DNA of 64,000 nucleotides from Streptomyces sp. TP-A0874 (GTDB lineage: Bacteria; Actinomycetota; Actinomycetes; Streptomycetales; Streptomycetaceae). The stretch lies in assembly GCF_001748085.1 (NCBI RefSeq), contig NZ_BBZK01000004.1:771239-835238 (forward strand), written 5' to 3'. Positions 1 to 9,048 of this stretch are shown here, in pieces. The notes under the pieces are model-generated. The model was not told the origin of the DNA. It searched no databases and worked only from the letters and a program-made list of their open reading frames with translations. Position 1 is the first letter of the stretch; every line of letters starts with the position of its first letter. The position numbers and the translations under genes were made by a program.

Positions 1-168
1 CTGTCGGCCGACTGGTCGGTCATCGTGCTGGGCGGTCCGTTCTGTCGTCGTCCGGCGGCTGGCGCCCGTACAGCACGTCCGGCGCCACCCCGGCTTCTCA
101 CCATTGTCCGCTGAGACGTCGTAACGGCCGCGTAAGCGGTGGTACGGGCCGGTTTGCCGAGGAGGTCC

Positions 169-208
169 GCGTCAGGGCCGTGCCACTCGGATGGCACGGC
201 CCTGACGC
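169..208 (-). terminator. Intrinsic terminator hairpin after the CotH operon
   Basis: A perfect 17-bp inverted repeat (169-185 pairs with 192-208) encloses a 6-base loop, CTCGGA. It lies 11 bases beyond the stop of the minus-strand CotH gene. There is no obvious T-tract, which is usual for actinobacterial terminators. Confidence 0.8.
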
Positions 209-218
209 AGGCCGGGGA

Positions 219-2138
219 TCAGCCGGTGACCTCCTTGTTCTTCGCCAGTGCCGCGGTACGGTCGGTGACCGTCGTGCGCAGCCTGCCGACCACGCTGTCC
301 AGGTCCTTGCCGTCCGCGCCCGCCGCACGGGCCTGGCCGGCGATGCTGTCGAGCGCCTTGATCGCGGTGTCGGAGCTGTAGAAGGACTTGTACAACTTCT
401 GGTAGGCGTCCTTGTACACCTCGTCGAAGGCGTCCGACTTCAGGAAGCGGTCCTTGAGGGCGTTGCCGCCGAAACCGCCTCCGGGGCCGCCGCCCCCTTC
501 CTTCCCGGGACCGGCTCCGGGGTCGCCCCGACCTCCGCCCGGGAAGCCCTCCGGCATGTCCTCAGGGTTCCACCGAGGAGCACCTTCGGGCATCCCTTCC
601 GGCATCCCCTCGGGCATTTCCGGCATTCCCTCGGGCATCCCCTCGGGCATTTCCGGCATTCCCTCGGGCGCGTCCGCCCCGGGTCCGGCACCGCCCGGGC
701 CGCCTCCTCGGCCCCCGCCGAGCGAGGTGCTGTCGTTCGGACCCGTCGTGGCGTCACCGGAGAAGGTGAGGTTGTAGTCCCAGCCGAGGACGGTGAACTT
801 CTTGGTGTCCAGGTCGTACCAGAGCAGGTAGTTCTTCCCCGGGCCGGACATGTCGTCGAAGTTCAGCAGCAGGTTCTGGGCGGCGATGTAGGTCGCGAGG
901 GACTCGACGTCCACGTACTTGTCGAGTTCCTTCTCGAACTCCTTGTCAGACGCCTCGTCGGCCCACTTGATGAGCTTCATGACCGGTTCCAGGTCCTGGC
1001 TGCCCACCTTGTTGAGCTGCTTGAAAGAACGCTCGTACTCGGTGGGGTCGTCACCTCGGTACGCGAAGCTGCCGTCGGCCCGCGCCTTGTACAGCACTCC
1101 GTCGCCGTCCTTGATCGACTCGGCGTAGCCGGTGTCGGGGTTCTCGACCATCAGCCTCGTCACCGCCGGGCGGTTGTTGACCTTGACCGAGGTGAAGGCG
1201 TACCTCTCGTTCTTCAGACCCGTGGTGTCCATCAGGCTCAACGAGAGCGCTTCGTTGACCGGCACCTGCTCGTCGCTGCCGGGGCGCAGCGAGATCTCCC
1301 GCTCGCCCTGGTAGGCACGGCCTTCGACGAACTCGTCGATCTTGACCAGCCAGGGGAGTTCCTCCGGCTTCTTCTCCGAGAGGTCGTACTGCATCATGCC
1401 GCCCATGCCGCCGGGGCCACCAGCACCACCGGCACCACCAGGCTGACCACCACCGGCACCACCAGCACCACCGGCGCCACCAGGCTGACCACCACCGGCA
1501 CCACCAGCACCACCGGCGCCACCAGGCTGACCACCACCGGCACCACCAGCATCACCGGCGCCACCCGGCTGAGCAGCACCGGCCCCGCCAGCATCACCGG
1601 CGCCACCCGGCCCGCCGCCGTTCCGAGGGCGGTCGCGGCCGGCGGAACCGCCCTCCTGCGGCCGATCCTGTCCGCCCTTCCCGGCGCCTCCGGGCATCTC
1701 CCGGCCGCCACCCGGCCCGCCGCGGCCACCGCCGCGCAGGGACATCAGTGTCGAGTTGCCCTTCAGACGGATGCCGACATCCTGCAGGTACACGCCGTCG
1801 ATGGTGAGGTCGGCCTTGATGTAGTCCTTGTTGCCGTCCTCCTTGAACTCCTTCATCATCTTGTTGAACTCGGTCTGCTCGTACTCCAGTTGAATGGAGT
1901 GGGAGACAGAGGTGTCGTACAGGTCGACCGTGCCTTCGACGTTCTCCGTGATGATGTCGGCCTCCGCGCGAGAGGCGGAGGTGACGTACGGGGAGACACG
2001 AACGTCACCGAAGGCGTACACCAGGACGGCCAGTCCCGCGCAGAGCGCTCCAGCGGGCTTCCAGTGGTGCCGCAGCCTGACCGGGATCCGATCTCGCAGC
2101 CGCCGGCGCTGCTGCCCTGCCTTTCCAGTGGTGGACAT
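219..2138 (-). CDS. CotH-kinase family secreted/membrane-anchored protein
   Basis: About 639 aa. CotH proteins are atypical kinases, first known from spore-coat proteins. A basic N-terminus and one hydrophobic segment (about residues 28-45, AGALCAGLAVLVYAFG) suggest a signal anchor, so the bulk should be outside the cell. The CotH core is visible as NLLLNFDDMSGPGKNYLLW followed by VLGWDYNLTF, which carry the family Asn/Asp residues. Two low-complexity tracts are unusual: a Gly/Ala/Gln repeat near residues 170-250 (unit GGAGGAGGGQP) and a Met-Pro-Glu-Gly repeat near 490-535. ATG at 2138 overlaps the upstream stop (TGATG); a GTG at 2141 is possible. Third gene of a VTC-DUF4956-CotH operon, a combination known in streptomycetes; its joint function is not settled. 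Confidence 0.85.
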   Translation of the reverse strand: MSTTGKAGQQRRRLRDRIPVRLRHHWKPAGALCAGLAVLVYAFGDVRVSPYVTSASRAEADIITENVEGTVDLYDTSVSHSIQLEYEQTEFNKMMKEFKEDGNKDYIKADLTIDGVYLQDVGIRLKGNSTLMSLRGGGRGGPGGGREMPGGAGKGGQDRPQEGGSAGRDRPRNGGGPGGAGDAGGAGAAQPGGAGDAGGAGGGQPGGAGGAGGAGGGQPGGAGGAGGAGGGQPGGAGGAGGPGGMGGMMQYDLSEKKPEELPWLVKIDEFVEGRAYQGEREISLRPGSDEQVPVNEALSLSLMDTTGLKNERYAFTSVKVNNRPAVTRLMVENPDTGYAESIKDGDGVLYKARADGSFAYRGDDPTEYERSFKQLNKVGSQDLEPVMKLIKWADEASDKEFEKELDKYVDVESLATYIAAQNLLLNFDDMSGPGKNYLLWYDLDTKKFTVLGWDYNLTFSGDATTGPNDSTSLGGGRGGGPGGAGPGADAPEGMPEMPEGMPEGMPEMPEGMPEGMPEGAPRWNPEDMPEGFPGGGRGDPGAGPGKEGGGGPGGGFGGNALKDRFLKSDAFDEVYKDAYQKLYKSFYSSDTAIKALDSIAGQARAAGADGKDLDSVVGRLRTTVTDRTAALAKNKEVTG

Positions 2139-2815
2139 CACAGATCAGTTGTGTCGTAGCCGGTCAGAACCGTCACTCGCTGGCCGGATGTGCGCTCCTG
2201 CAGCGCGGACACCAGGTCACTGGCCTCAGCGCCCTTCTTCATGCGCACGGTGTAGAACACCTCGGTCAGCGCGCCACCGCGGATGGTCTCGGTGCTCACC
2301 AGCTCGAACTCCGTGGTGTACCGGATGAGGACGTCGCGGATGGCGGCGGTGTAGTCCTCCCCGGCGGGCACCTGGACCTTGACCACCTGCCGCTGCACGT
2401 TCAGGGCGAACCAGTTGAACTTGAACATGAGGATGACGACCACGCAGATCACGATGGCGGCTACAGCGGCCAGCGTGTAGAAGCGGGCACCGCAGGCCAT
2501 GCCGATGGCCATCGCCAGGAAGACGAAGCCGACGTCCCGCGTCTCCTTGATCGCGTTCCGGAAGCGGATGACCGAGAGAGCACCGACCAAGGAGAACGCC
2601 CGCGCGAGGTTGGACCCGACGACCAGCATGATCAGCGCGACGATCATGCCGACGATCACGAGGGTCTGCACGTAGGACTGGCTGTAGGAGACGTTGCGGT
2701 GGGTGTACCGGTACGTGTAGCCGATCAACGTGCTCAGGACGAACGACAGCGCCATGGCCACGACGACGTCCGCGACGCTGAACGTGCCGCTGAGTTCCTG
2801 CAGATCGAAGTTCAC
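2138..2815 (-). CDS. DUF4956 integral membrane protein
   Basis: 225 aa with about four membrane segments in the N-terminal 150 residues, followed by a soluble C-terminal domain (from about residue 145) of ferredoxin-like appearance that ends in VLTGYDTTDL. The central stretch with SVIRFRNAIKETRDVGFVF is typical of DUF4956 proteins. Its start overlaps the VTC stop and its stop overlaps the CotH start, so translation of the three genes is probably coupled. The biochemical role is unknown. The partnership with a VTC polymerase suggests a role in building or exporting an anionic polymer at the membrane; that is inference. Confidence 0.85.
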   Translation of the reverse strand: MNFDLQELSGTFSVADVVVAMALSFVLSTLIGYTYRYTHRNVSYSQSYVQTLVIVGMIVALIMLVVGSNLARAFSLVGALSVIRFRNAIKETRDVGFVFLAMAIGMACGARFYTLAAVAAIVICVVVILMFKFNWFALNVQRQVVKVQVPAGEDYTAAIRDVLIRYTTEFELVSTETIRGGALTEVFYTVRMKKGAEASDLVSALQERTSGQRVTVLTGYDTTDL

Positions 2816-3750
2816 TGGGCTCCTGCTTTCATGGGCGCGTCGTGCGCCGTCCGCTGCTTGTGCAACGGCTCGTCAGTGGGGGTGGGGGTGGAGGACAGGT
2901 GGTCCGCCTCGTTGATGTGGAAGACGGACCGGGGTGCCAGACCGAAGGCCTCGATGGACTGCACGTACTTCGACACCCGGATGAGGTTCAGGTTCCGGCG
3001 AGCCGCCAGATCCGTGATCCAGTGCGGCGTGCGCTCGTTCACCTTGACCTCCATCACCGAGAGGTGCGGGGGGATCGTGAACCGGTTCTCCGGGCTCGGG
3101 ATGCCGAAGTGGAAATCCCGGTCCCGGCCGCGGATCCGTCGGTCGAAGGTGACCCGCAGTCCGGTGTCCGCGTCACGGCCGACCAGCGCCTCACGCTGGT
3201 AGCCGGTGATCGCGGTGGGCCGCAGGTCCAGCCGTACGACCAGGTCGAGCACCTCCTGGACGAAGGCGCCCTCCCGGGCGGAGTGCTCGATCATCTGCCG
3301 GTGGTCGCAGAGGTGCCGGGCCATCCCGTACGGGATGGCGATGCGGCGCTTCTGGGTGACCCGGTTGACCCGTTGTTTGATCTCCACACACACGGGCGAC
3401 TCGTCGGTCACGCCGTCGAGATCCCCGTAGTGGCGGATGCGCAGCTTTCGGCGGAACTTGATCCCCTCGATCTTCTCCCAGTAGAAACGCAGTTGGGGGG
3501 TGTCGTAGTAGAGGCTCCAGACGCCGTATCCACCCACCGGGCTGTTCCGGTCCCAGTCCATGCGCTGGGCCAGCTCGTCCCGGATTTCGAGGGCCTCCTC
3601 GACCGGTACCAGGTACTTCAGTTCGAACCGGTTGAACGCGTGGAGTCTGCTGGCCACGTTCAGCGGCGCCTCCGCCTCCGACGTGTCCGCGCCGTCCGCA
3701 GGTGTCTCCTGGCTCTGTGCTTTCCGCCACCTGGCCGCCGGTAGTGCCAC
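2812..3750 (-). CDS. VTC-domain polyphosphate polymerase-like protein
   Basis: About 312 aa from a GTG at 3750, chosen because GGAGG lies at the right spacing and upstream codons look non-coding. The VTC domain forms a basic tunnel that polymerises polyphosphate from nucleotide in yeast Vtc4. The conserved charged strands are present in order: FELKYLVP near the start, LRIRHYG, VEIKQRVNRVTQKRR, VTFDRRIRGR and VMEVKVNERTPHW. First gene of the operon with DUF4956 and CotH. It could be a polyphosphate polymerase or a related triphosphate-tunnel enzyme; the sequence alone does not decide. Confidence 0.85.
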   Translation of the reverse strand: MALPAARWRKAQSQETPADGADTSEAEAPLNVASRLHAFNRFELKYLVPVEEALEIRDELAQRMDWDRNSPVGGYGVWSLYYDTPQLRFYWEKIEGIKFRRKLRIRHYGDLDGVTDESPVCVEIKQRVNRVTQKRRIAIPYGMARHLCDHRQMIEHSAREGAFVQEVLDLVVRLDLRPTAITGYQREALVGRDADTGLRVTFDRRIRGRDRDFHFGIPSPENRFTIPPHLSVMEVKVNERTPHWITDLAARRNLNLIRVSKYVQSIEAFGLAPRSVFHINEADHLSSTPTPTDEPLHKQRTAHDAPMKAGAQ

Positions 3751-4059
3751 CCTGTGCCTCCGTCCTCTCGCGGTCCCGTCGACCGCGCGGCACACTAAAC
3801 CGGCGCCAGATGAGAAGAAGCTGAGAATTCGGAGGTAGTTCCAAGAGGACAGGGGGTGGATGCCAGGTAAACGCTGCGTAAACAAGGAGCCCCCCGCTCC
3901 CTCTTCTCCCCTGCCGACCCCGCACCCCGCCGGACGCGAGAACCGGTGCTGACGTGCGAGTTCACCCCACCCCCCGGTTCACCCCAGGGCTTGGCAGCCC
4001 TGCCCGGGCGCCCGAGGTCTCCCATCCCGCCCGGCATTCCTCGGAGCAGGCCCTCCCGA

Positions 4060-4749
4060 CTACGGCCGGGGCGGCGCGGCGGGAGGGAGCAGCCCGTCGA
4101 CGAGTGCGCGCAACCCCTGCTGGTAGGTGTCCCGTGCGGAGAGGGCGACCCACCGGTCACCGATCTCCGCCAGATACGGCACCTGGGAGGCGTCGAGACC
4201 GTCGAAGGAGGACTTGCGGTCGCCGGCACCCGGCCCGTCCGCGCGCCGACGCACAGTGCGGGCGCGGACTAGGATCTCGCCGACGGTGTAGTACCAGATG
4301 CTGCGGAACACCGTGACCGCTCGTTCCGTCGTGCAGCCGCACCGGACGGCCCCGGCCACGATGGCCTCGACCATCCACAGCGCCGATTCGTCCAGCAGGC
4401 CGACGAACCCGTCGACGGTGAGGGTCTCGGCGGCCCACGGCCACGCGTTGAGGGCGTCGTGCATCGCGGAGGCGACCGCGATGACGCGGGCGCGCGGCTC
4501 GTCGGGCAGCTCAGGGCGTTCGAGCTGGTCGATGTACTGGTTGAGCAGGAGGACCAGCAGATCCTCCTTGTTCTGAATGTGGTGGTACAGGGTCGTCGCG
4601 CCGATACCCAGTTCGGTGGCCAGGCGGCGGATGGTCAACCTCTCCCAGCCGTCCCGGTCGATGAGTCGCCGGGCCGCCGCAAGGATCTGGGTACGCGAGG
4701 TCACCGGCGGCCGGCCGGCGCGGCCGGGCGATGTGGGCGGTCGGGACAT
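4060..4749 (-). CDS. TetR/AcrR family transcriptional regulator
   Basis: 229 aa from the ATG at 4749. The N-terminal helix-turn-helix is clear (TRTQILAAARRLIDRDGW, then LTIRRLATELGIGATTLYHHI), followed by a C-terminal ligand-binding domain of the TetR_C type and a Pro-rich tail. It is divergent from an MFS exporter, with a perfect palindrome between them, so it most likely represses the exporter and itself until the drug binds. The ligand is unknown. Confidence 0.93.
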   Translation of the reverse strand: MSRPPTSPGRAGRPPVTSRTQILAAARRLIDRDGWERLTIRRLATELGIGATTLYHHIQNKEDLLVLLLNQYIDQLERPELPDEPRARVIAVASAMHDALNAWPWAAETLTVDGFVGLLDESALWMVEAIVAGAVRCGCTTERAVTVFRSIWYYTVGEILVRARTVRRRADGPGAGDRKSSFDGLDASQVPYLAEIGDRWVALSARDTYQQGLRALVDGLLPPAAPPRP

Positions 4750-4838
4750 CGCCCCATCATGCCGCGCCGCTGTCTCCCGGGGTGAAGTCGGTACCGGTTC
4801 CTGGGCTGTGTCCACGACCGTGGGCAGGCCGATGGTAT

Positions 4839-4858
4839 TTTCGGAACGCGTTCCGAAA
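4839..4858. promoter_or_regulatory. Perfect 20-bp palindrome, likely TetR operator
   Basis: TTTCGGAACGCGTTCCGAAA is fully self-complementary with no spacer. It lies 31 bases before the exporter ATG and about 90 bases from the regulator start, which is the classic place for an autoregulated TetR operator. Confidence 0.8.
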
Positions 4859-4889
4859 TCGGTGCGGCCAGTTCTGGGAGGGGAAGCGC

Positions 4890-6365
4890 ATGGCGCGGAG
4901 AGAGACGAATCAGGCGGCACCTGCGAGTGCGGGCGCCGGTCCGGGGCTGACGCTCACCGCGGTCGCCGTCGTGCAGTTCATGGTGTCGCTCGATCTCTCG
5001 GTGGTGAACGTCGGACTCCCGGAGATCGCCTCCGGCCTCGGCTTCGACACCGTGGGCCTGACCTGGGTGATCCATGCCTACGCCCTCACCTTCGGCGGGC
5101 TGCTCCTGTTGGGCGGCAAGGCCGCCGACCGGTACGGCCGCAGACGGACGCTGCTGTTCGGGCTCGGCCTGTTCGGACTCGCCTCCCTGGTCGGCGGCTT
5201 CGCCCAGGCGCCCGGCCAGCTCGTCGCCGCACGCGCCGCACAGGGCGTCGGCGCCGCCGCGCTGGCCCCGGCCGCGCTGGCGCTGCTGACCGCGACGTTC
5301 CCCACCGGCAGGCCCCGGGTCCGGGCCTTCGGAGTCTGGAGCGCGATGAACGCCGCCGGTGGGGCCTTCGGCGTCCTGGCCGGCGGCCTGCTCACCGAGT
5401 ACGCCGGCTGGCGTTGGGTGATGTTCGTGAACGTGCCGATGGCCGCCGTCGCACTGGCCCTGTCCTGGCGCGGCGTCGCCGGCGACCGGACGGCGCCGGA
5501 CGGTGGCCGCCCCGACGTACTCGGCGCCTTCCTGGCCACGGCCGGCCTGACCCTGCTGGTCTTCGGCGTCGTCCGCACCGACCAGTACGGGTGGACCTCA
5601 CCGGTCACCCTGACCACCCTGGCGCTGGCCGTGGCGCTGCTGGCCGCATTCGTCCACGTGGAGCGGACCACCGCCCGGGAACCGCTGCTCCGGCTCGGTC
5701 TGTTCACCAACCGCTCGGTGGCCGGCGCGAACGGCTACAACCTGCTCCTGGGCGCGGCCATGGCCTCGGCCTTCTACTTCACGTCCCTCTATCTCCAGCA
5801 GGTCCTCGGCAACGGCGCCGCGATGACGGGGCTCATGTTCCTGCCGTTCGCCCTCGGTGTGGTCGTCGGCTCGGTGCTGGCCGTCAAACTCGGGTACCGC
5901 CTGGCTCTCCGTACCCTCCTGGTCGGCGGGGGGCTCCTCACCGCGGCCGGGTTCGCCTGGTTCAGCGTGATCAGCCCGGACGGCTCGTTCGGCGTCGACG
6001 TCCTCGGCCCCTCGATCGTGGCCAGTGTGGGATTCGGCCTCTGCCTCGGGCCGGTCGTCTCCACCGCCACCGCGGGCGTCGCTCGCCGGGAGACCGGCAC
6101 CGCGTCGGGCCTGCTCAACAGCTCCCGTCAGATCGGCGCCTCGCTGGGACTCGCCGTCCTGGGCACCGCGGCCGAGCAGCGCACCGGCGGCTCCGTCAGC
6201 CCCCGGTCCCTCAACGACGGGTACGCGCTGGGCCTCGGTCTCGGCGCCGTGCTCCTGGTCGCCGCCGTCGTCATCGCTCTCACCGTGCTGCGCCGGACCG
6301 ACGCGCCCGCGAAGGAGCAGACGGACTCGCCCCAGCCGAGCCGCCCCGAGGCGGCCGCCCGGTGA
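4890..6365 (+). CDS. MFS drug exporter, DHA2/EmrB-QacA type
   Basis: 491 aa and about 14 predicted membrane helices, the DHA2 layout, for proton-driven efflux across the inner membrane. Motif A after helix 2 reads GGKAADRYGRRRTLLFG. The N-terminus has the family signature SLDLSVVNVGLPEIA. The ATG at 4890 follows GGGAGGGGAAG, a strong ribosome binding site; upstream in-frame sequence is just the operator region. Divergent from the TetR gene, which probably controls it. Substrate cannot be told from sequence. Confidence 0.92.
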   Translation: MARRETNQAAPASAGAGPGLTLTAVAVVQFMVSLDLSVVNVGLPEIASGLGFDTVGLTWVIHAYALTFGGLLLLGGKAADRYGRRRTLLFGLGLFGLASLVGGFAQAPGQLVAARAAQGVGAAALAPAALALLTATFPTGRPRVRAFGVWSAMNAAGGAFGVLAGGLLTEYAGWRWVMFVNVPMAAVALALSWRGVAGDRTAPDGGRPDVLGAFLATAGLTLLVFGVVRTDQYGWTSPVTLTTLALAVALLAAFVHVERTTAREPLLRLGLFTNRSVAGANGYNLLLGAAMASAFYFTSLYLQQVLGNGAAMTGLMFLPFALGVVVGSVLAVKLGYRLALRTLLVGGGLLTAAGFAWFSVISPDGSFGVDVLGPSIVASVGFGLCLGPVVSTATAGVARRETGTASGLLNSSRQIGASLGLAVLGTAAEQRTGGSVSPRSLNDGYALGLGLGAVLLVAAVVIALTVLRRTDAPAKEQTDSPQPSRPEAAAR

Positions 6366-6396
6366 GGCTTCCGGCGGGTGAACCGGGAGCGGCCGA

Positions 6397-7101
6397 TCAC
6401 GGTGTGCGGAAGCCGCGGAAGGTCACCTGTTTGTGAGTCGTGAAGCCGAGCCGCTCGTACAGCGCGATCGCGCTCTTGTTCTCCTCGGCGACGTGCAGGA
6501 AGGGGCGTTCGTCGCGGGCCACGATCCGCGCGACGAGTGCTCCGACCAGCCGTGCGGCGTGGCCTCGGCCACGGGCCTCGGGAGCGGTGCAGACGGCGCT
6601 GATCTCGGTCCAGCCCGGAGGCCGCAGCCGCTCCCCCGCCATCGCCACCAGCGTGCCGTTGTCGCGGACACCGAGGTAGGTGCCGAGTTCGTGCGTGCGC
6701 GGCCAGAAGGGCCCCGGTCGTGTCCGCTCGGCGAGATCCAGCATCTCGGCCGCACTGTCCGGGCCCAGCTCGACCACCTCCGTCCCCGTAACCGTCTGAG
6801 AGTGACCGGGCGGGACCGTGCCGGGCCGGACCATCTGGCGGCCCTCCAGACGAAAGACCGGATCCCAGTCCCGTGGAGGCGTGGCCGGGCAGCTGAACAT
6901 GTCGGCGAACCCGCCCGGACCGAGTAGTTCGGCGAGTTCGGCCCAGTCCGCGGCATCAGGGTCGGCGGGCACCGCGGCGAAGGTCGCGACCCCCGGCAGG
7001 TAGGTCGCGGCCTGACCGATCCGGCGGGCGAGGTGCGAGTGGTGACCGCTGAGTGACCGGCCCACCGGGTCGTCCAGTGCCAAGACGTCGTGGTCCGCCA
7101 T
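6397..7101 (-). CDS. GNAT family N-acetyltransferase
   Basis: 234 aa. The C-terminal half holds the GNAT acetyl-CoA fold: VCTAPEARGRGHAARLVGALVARI, then FLHVAEENKSAIALYERLGF. The N-terminal half is a divergent extension of the kind found in FR47-like acetyltransferases. It converges with the MFS gene, from which it is separated by about 30 bases. Substrate unknown. Confidence 0.88.
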   Translation of the reverse strand: MADHDVLALDDPVGRSLSGHHSHLARRIGQAATYLPGVATFAAVPADPDAADWAELAELLGPGGFADMFSCPATPPRDWDPVFRLEGRQMVRPGTVPPGHSQTVTGTEVVELGPDSAAEMLDLAERTRPGPFWPRTHELGTYLGVRDNGTLVAMAGERLRPPGWTEISAVCTAPEARGRGHAARLVGALVARIVARDERPFLHVAEENKSAIALYERLGFTTHKQVTFRGFRTP

Positions 7102-7569
7102 GCTGCTGTACCTCTCAGGTCATGCCGTGGAGTCAGTCGGCCCCCACCGCCCGAGGCCTGATGACCTCTCGGCGCCGCAACCGCCGGACCGCGCCGACCG
7201 GCGCCAGCGGACCGGTGGAGACCGCGGTCAGAGGCTGCCCGGGAGCGTCACGGCGCGGACCGTTCGGCCGCCGGTGTGCAGCGCCATGTCCGAGCGGGGA
7301 GATCACCGGCTTCGGTGACCTCGCCCGCCTGGACGGGCAACGTGCCGGCCCCTTGGCCGTTGCCGGCAGGGGCAGGCCGAAGGGGCCCGTCGACCGACGA
7401 ACTGTCGTGCGGCAGCCTATCGGCGGGCCGCAGCGCTGTGCGGGCGGCCCGTCCCGCAGCAGTCCCTGCCCTCGTCTGGTCCGAGCAGCGGTTCCGGGGT
7501 GCCCTATGCCTATGAGTGGGGCGGCACACCCTGGCCCGGGAGTCGATTCGGTGCCACGGAGGCCTCGCC
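7102..7569. other. Intergenic stretch, no gene seen
   Basis: 468 bases upstream of the GNAT gene and downstream of the M20 gene. Open frames here lack ribosome sites, domain features and convincing codon bias. It should hold the GNAT promoter, but I cannot place one with confidence. Confidence 0.4.
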
Positions 7570-8823
7570 TCAGCTGCCGAGCCAGGCGAGAGCGGCCACC
7601 GTCATGGCGCTCACGCCGGTGTCCAGGGTCGGCTGGACGACGGGGGCGAAGGTGGCGCTGTGGTTGACCGGGATGTCCTGGGACACCGTCCCCTTCCGTT
7701 CCGCCTCGGCATACCGCTCCGGATCGATACCGCCGATCGCCCAGTAGGTGAACGGCGCCCCGAACGCCCGGGGGATCTCGCTCATGTCCTCGCTGGCGGT
7801 CTGCGGCTCGGCGGTGTGCGCGTCGTCGCCGAAGTAGGCGGCGAACGCCCCGGCGACGCGCTCGGTCGCGTCCTCGTCGTTGACGGTGGGTGGGAAGGAG
7901 GACGTCCTCTCGAACTCGGGCTCCTTCGGCGCCCCGGACGCGTCGCACTCGGCGCGGACGATGCGTTCGATCGCCCGCAGGACCCCCGACCGCGTGGTGT
8001 CGTCGTAGGTGCGGACGTTGAGTTGGAGCACGGCGCTGTCAGGGATGATGTTGGGGCCGCTGCCCGCGTGGATGCTGCCCACGGTGAGGACGGCGGGGGT
8101 GGTGGCGGCCAGCTCCCGGGAGACGACGGTCTGCAGGCGTACGACGATCATCGCCGCCATCACCACGGGGTCGACCGCGGCCTGGGGCATGGAGCCGTGG
8201 GCCCCTCGGCCGTGCAGGGTGATCCGCAGGCTGTCCGCGGCCGACAGGAAGGAGCCCGGACGGGTGCCGACATACCCGGCCGGATAGGGCAGGACGTGTT
8301 GGGCGAGCACGACGTCGGGGCGTGGCGACTTCGCGGTGAGACCGTCGTCGATCATGGCGTCCGCGCCGTCGCCGTTCTCCTCGGACGGCTGGAAGAGCGC
8401 CACGAAGGTGCCTCGCCAGGCGTCCTTGGCCCCCGCCAGCAGCCGCGCGCAGCCGACCAGGCCGGCCACGTGGACATCGTGGCCGCAGGCGTGCATGACG
8501 GGCTGTTCGCCGCCGTCGTCGCTGACCATCACGGTGGAGGCGTACGGGAGGCCGGTCTGTTCGCGCACGGGGAGGGCGTCCATGTCCGCCCGGGCCATGA
8601 CGACCGGGCCGTCTCCGTTCGCGAGGACCCCGATCACGCCCGTGCCGCCCACGCCTTCGGTGACCTCGTAGCCGAACCTTCGCAGGGCGTCCGCCGCCTT
8701 CTTCGCCGTGCGGTGCTCCCGCCGACCGAGCTCGGGGTGCCGGTGCAGGTCCCGGTAGAGGTCCTCCACATCGGAACGGATGGCGTCGAGGCCGGCCAGC
8801 ACGGTCCGGGCGGGGTCGGTCAT
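7570..8823 (-). CDS. M20 family amidohydrolase (IAA-aminoacid hydrolase type)
   Basis: 417 aa from the ATG at 8823, which is preceded by GAGGAG; a 54-codon upstream extension is possible but looks non-coding. M20D dizinc motifs are present: VMARADMDALPV, MHACGHDVHVAGLVG, and the EENGDGADAMI stretch with the catalytic glutamates. The dimerisation domain follows (RITLHGRGAHGS). Such enzymes cleave N-acyl or amide-linked amino acids in the cytoplasm. It stands alone, so the substrate is open. Confidence 0.9.
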   Translation of the reverse strand: MTDPARTVLAGLDAIRSDVEDLYRDLHRHPELGRREHRTAKKAADALRRFGYEVTEGVGGTGVIGVLANGDGPVVMARADMDALPVREQTGLPYASTVMVSDDGGEQPVMHACGHDVHVAGLVGCARLLAGAKDAWRGTFVALFQPSEENGDGADAMIDDGLTAKSPRPDVVLAQHVLPYPAGYVGTRPGSFLSAADSLRITLHGRGAHGSMPQAAVDPVVMAAMIVVRLQTVVSRELAATTPAVLTVGSIHAGSGPNIIPDSAVLQLNVRTYDDTTRSGVLRAIERIVRAECDASGAPKEPEFERTSSFPPTVNDEDATERVAGAFAAYFGDDAHTAEPQTASEDMSEIPRAFGAPFTYWAIGGIDPERYAEAERKGTVSQDIPVNHSATFAPVVQPTLDTGVSAMTVAALAWLGS

Positions 8824-9048
8824 CCAGGCTCCTCGCGGTGGATGGGTTCGGTCCGCACTCCGGGGCACGGCGGCCGACCGCACTCCCCCATCGGCGTGGC
8901 GAGGCCTGCGACGTCCTGGTGGTCGTGTGTCGAGCCTAGCCGCGACCACGTCTTCGGCCACCCGAAACCATACGGAGCGTGACAAACACGGCGGCTGCCC
9001 GAACCCGGCCCCGGCACGGAACCCGGGCCGCGTCCGGCCTGCCCAGTC

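Noticed and set aside
1400..1625. Regular repeats that might suggest a CRISPR array
   Set aside because: They are in-frame Gly/Ala-coding triplet repeats inside CotH, with no unique spacers of constant length.
180..2159. A 659-codon plus-strand open frame opposite CotH
   Set aside because: It mirrors the CotH coding bias and repeats, has no ribosome site and no recognisable domain.
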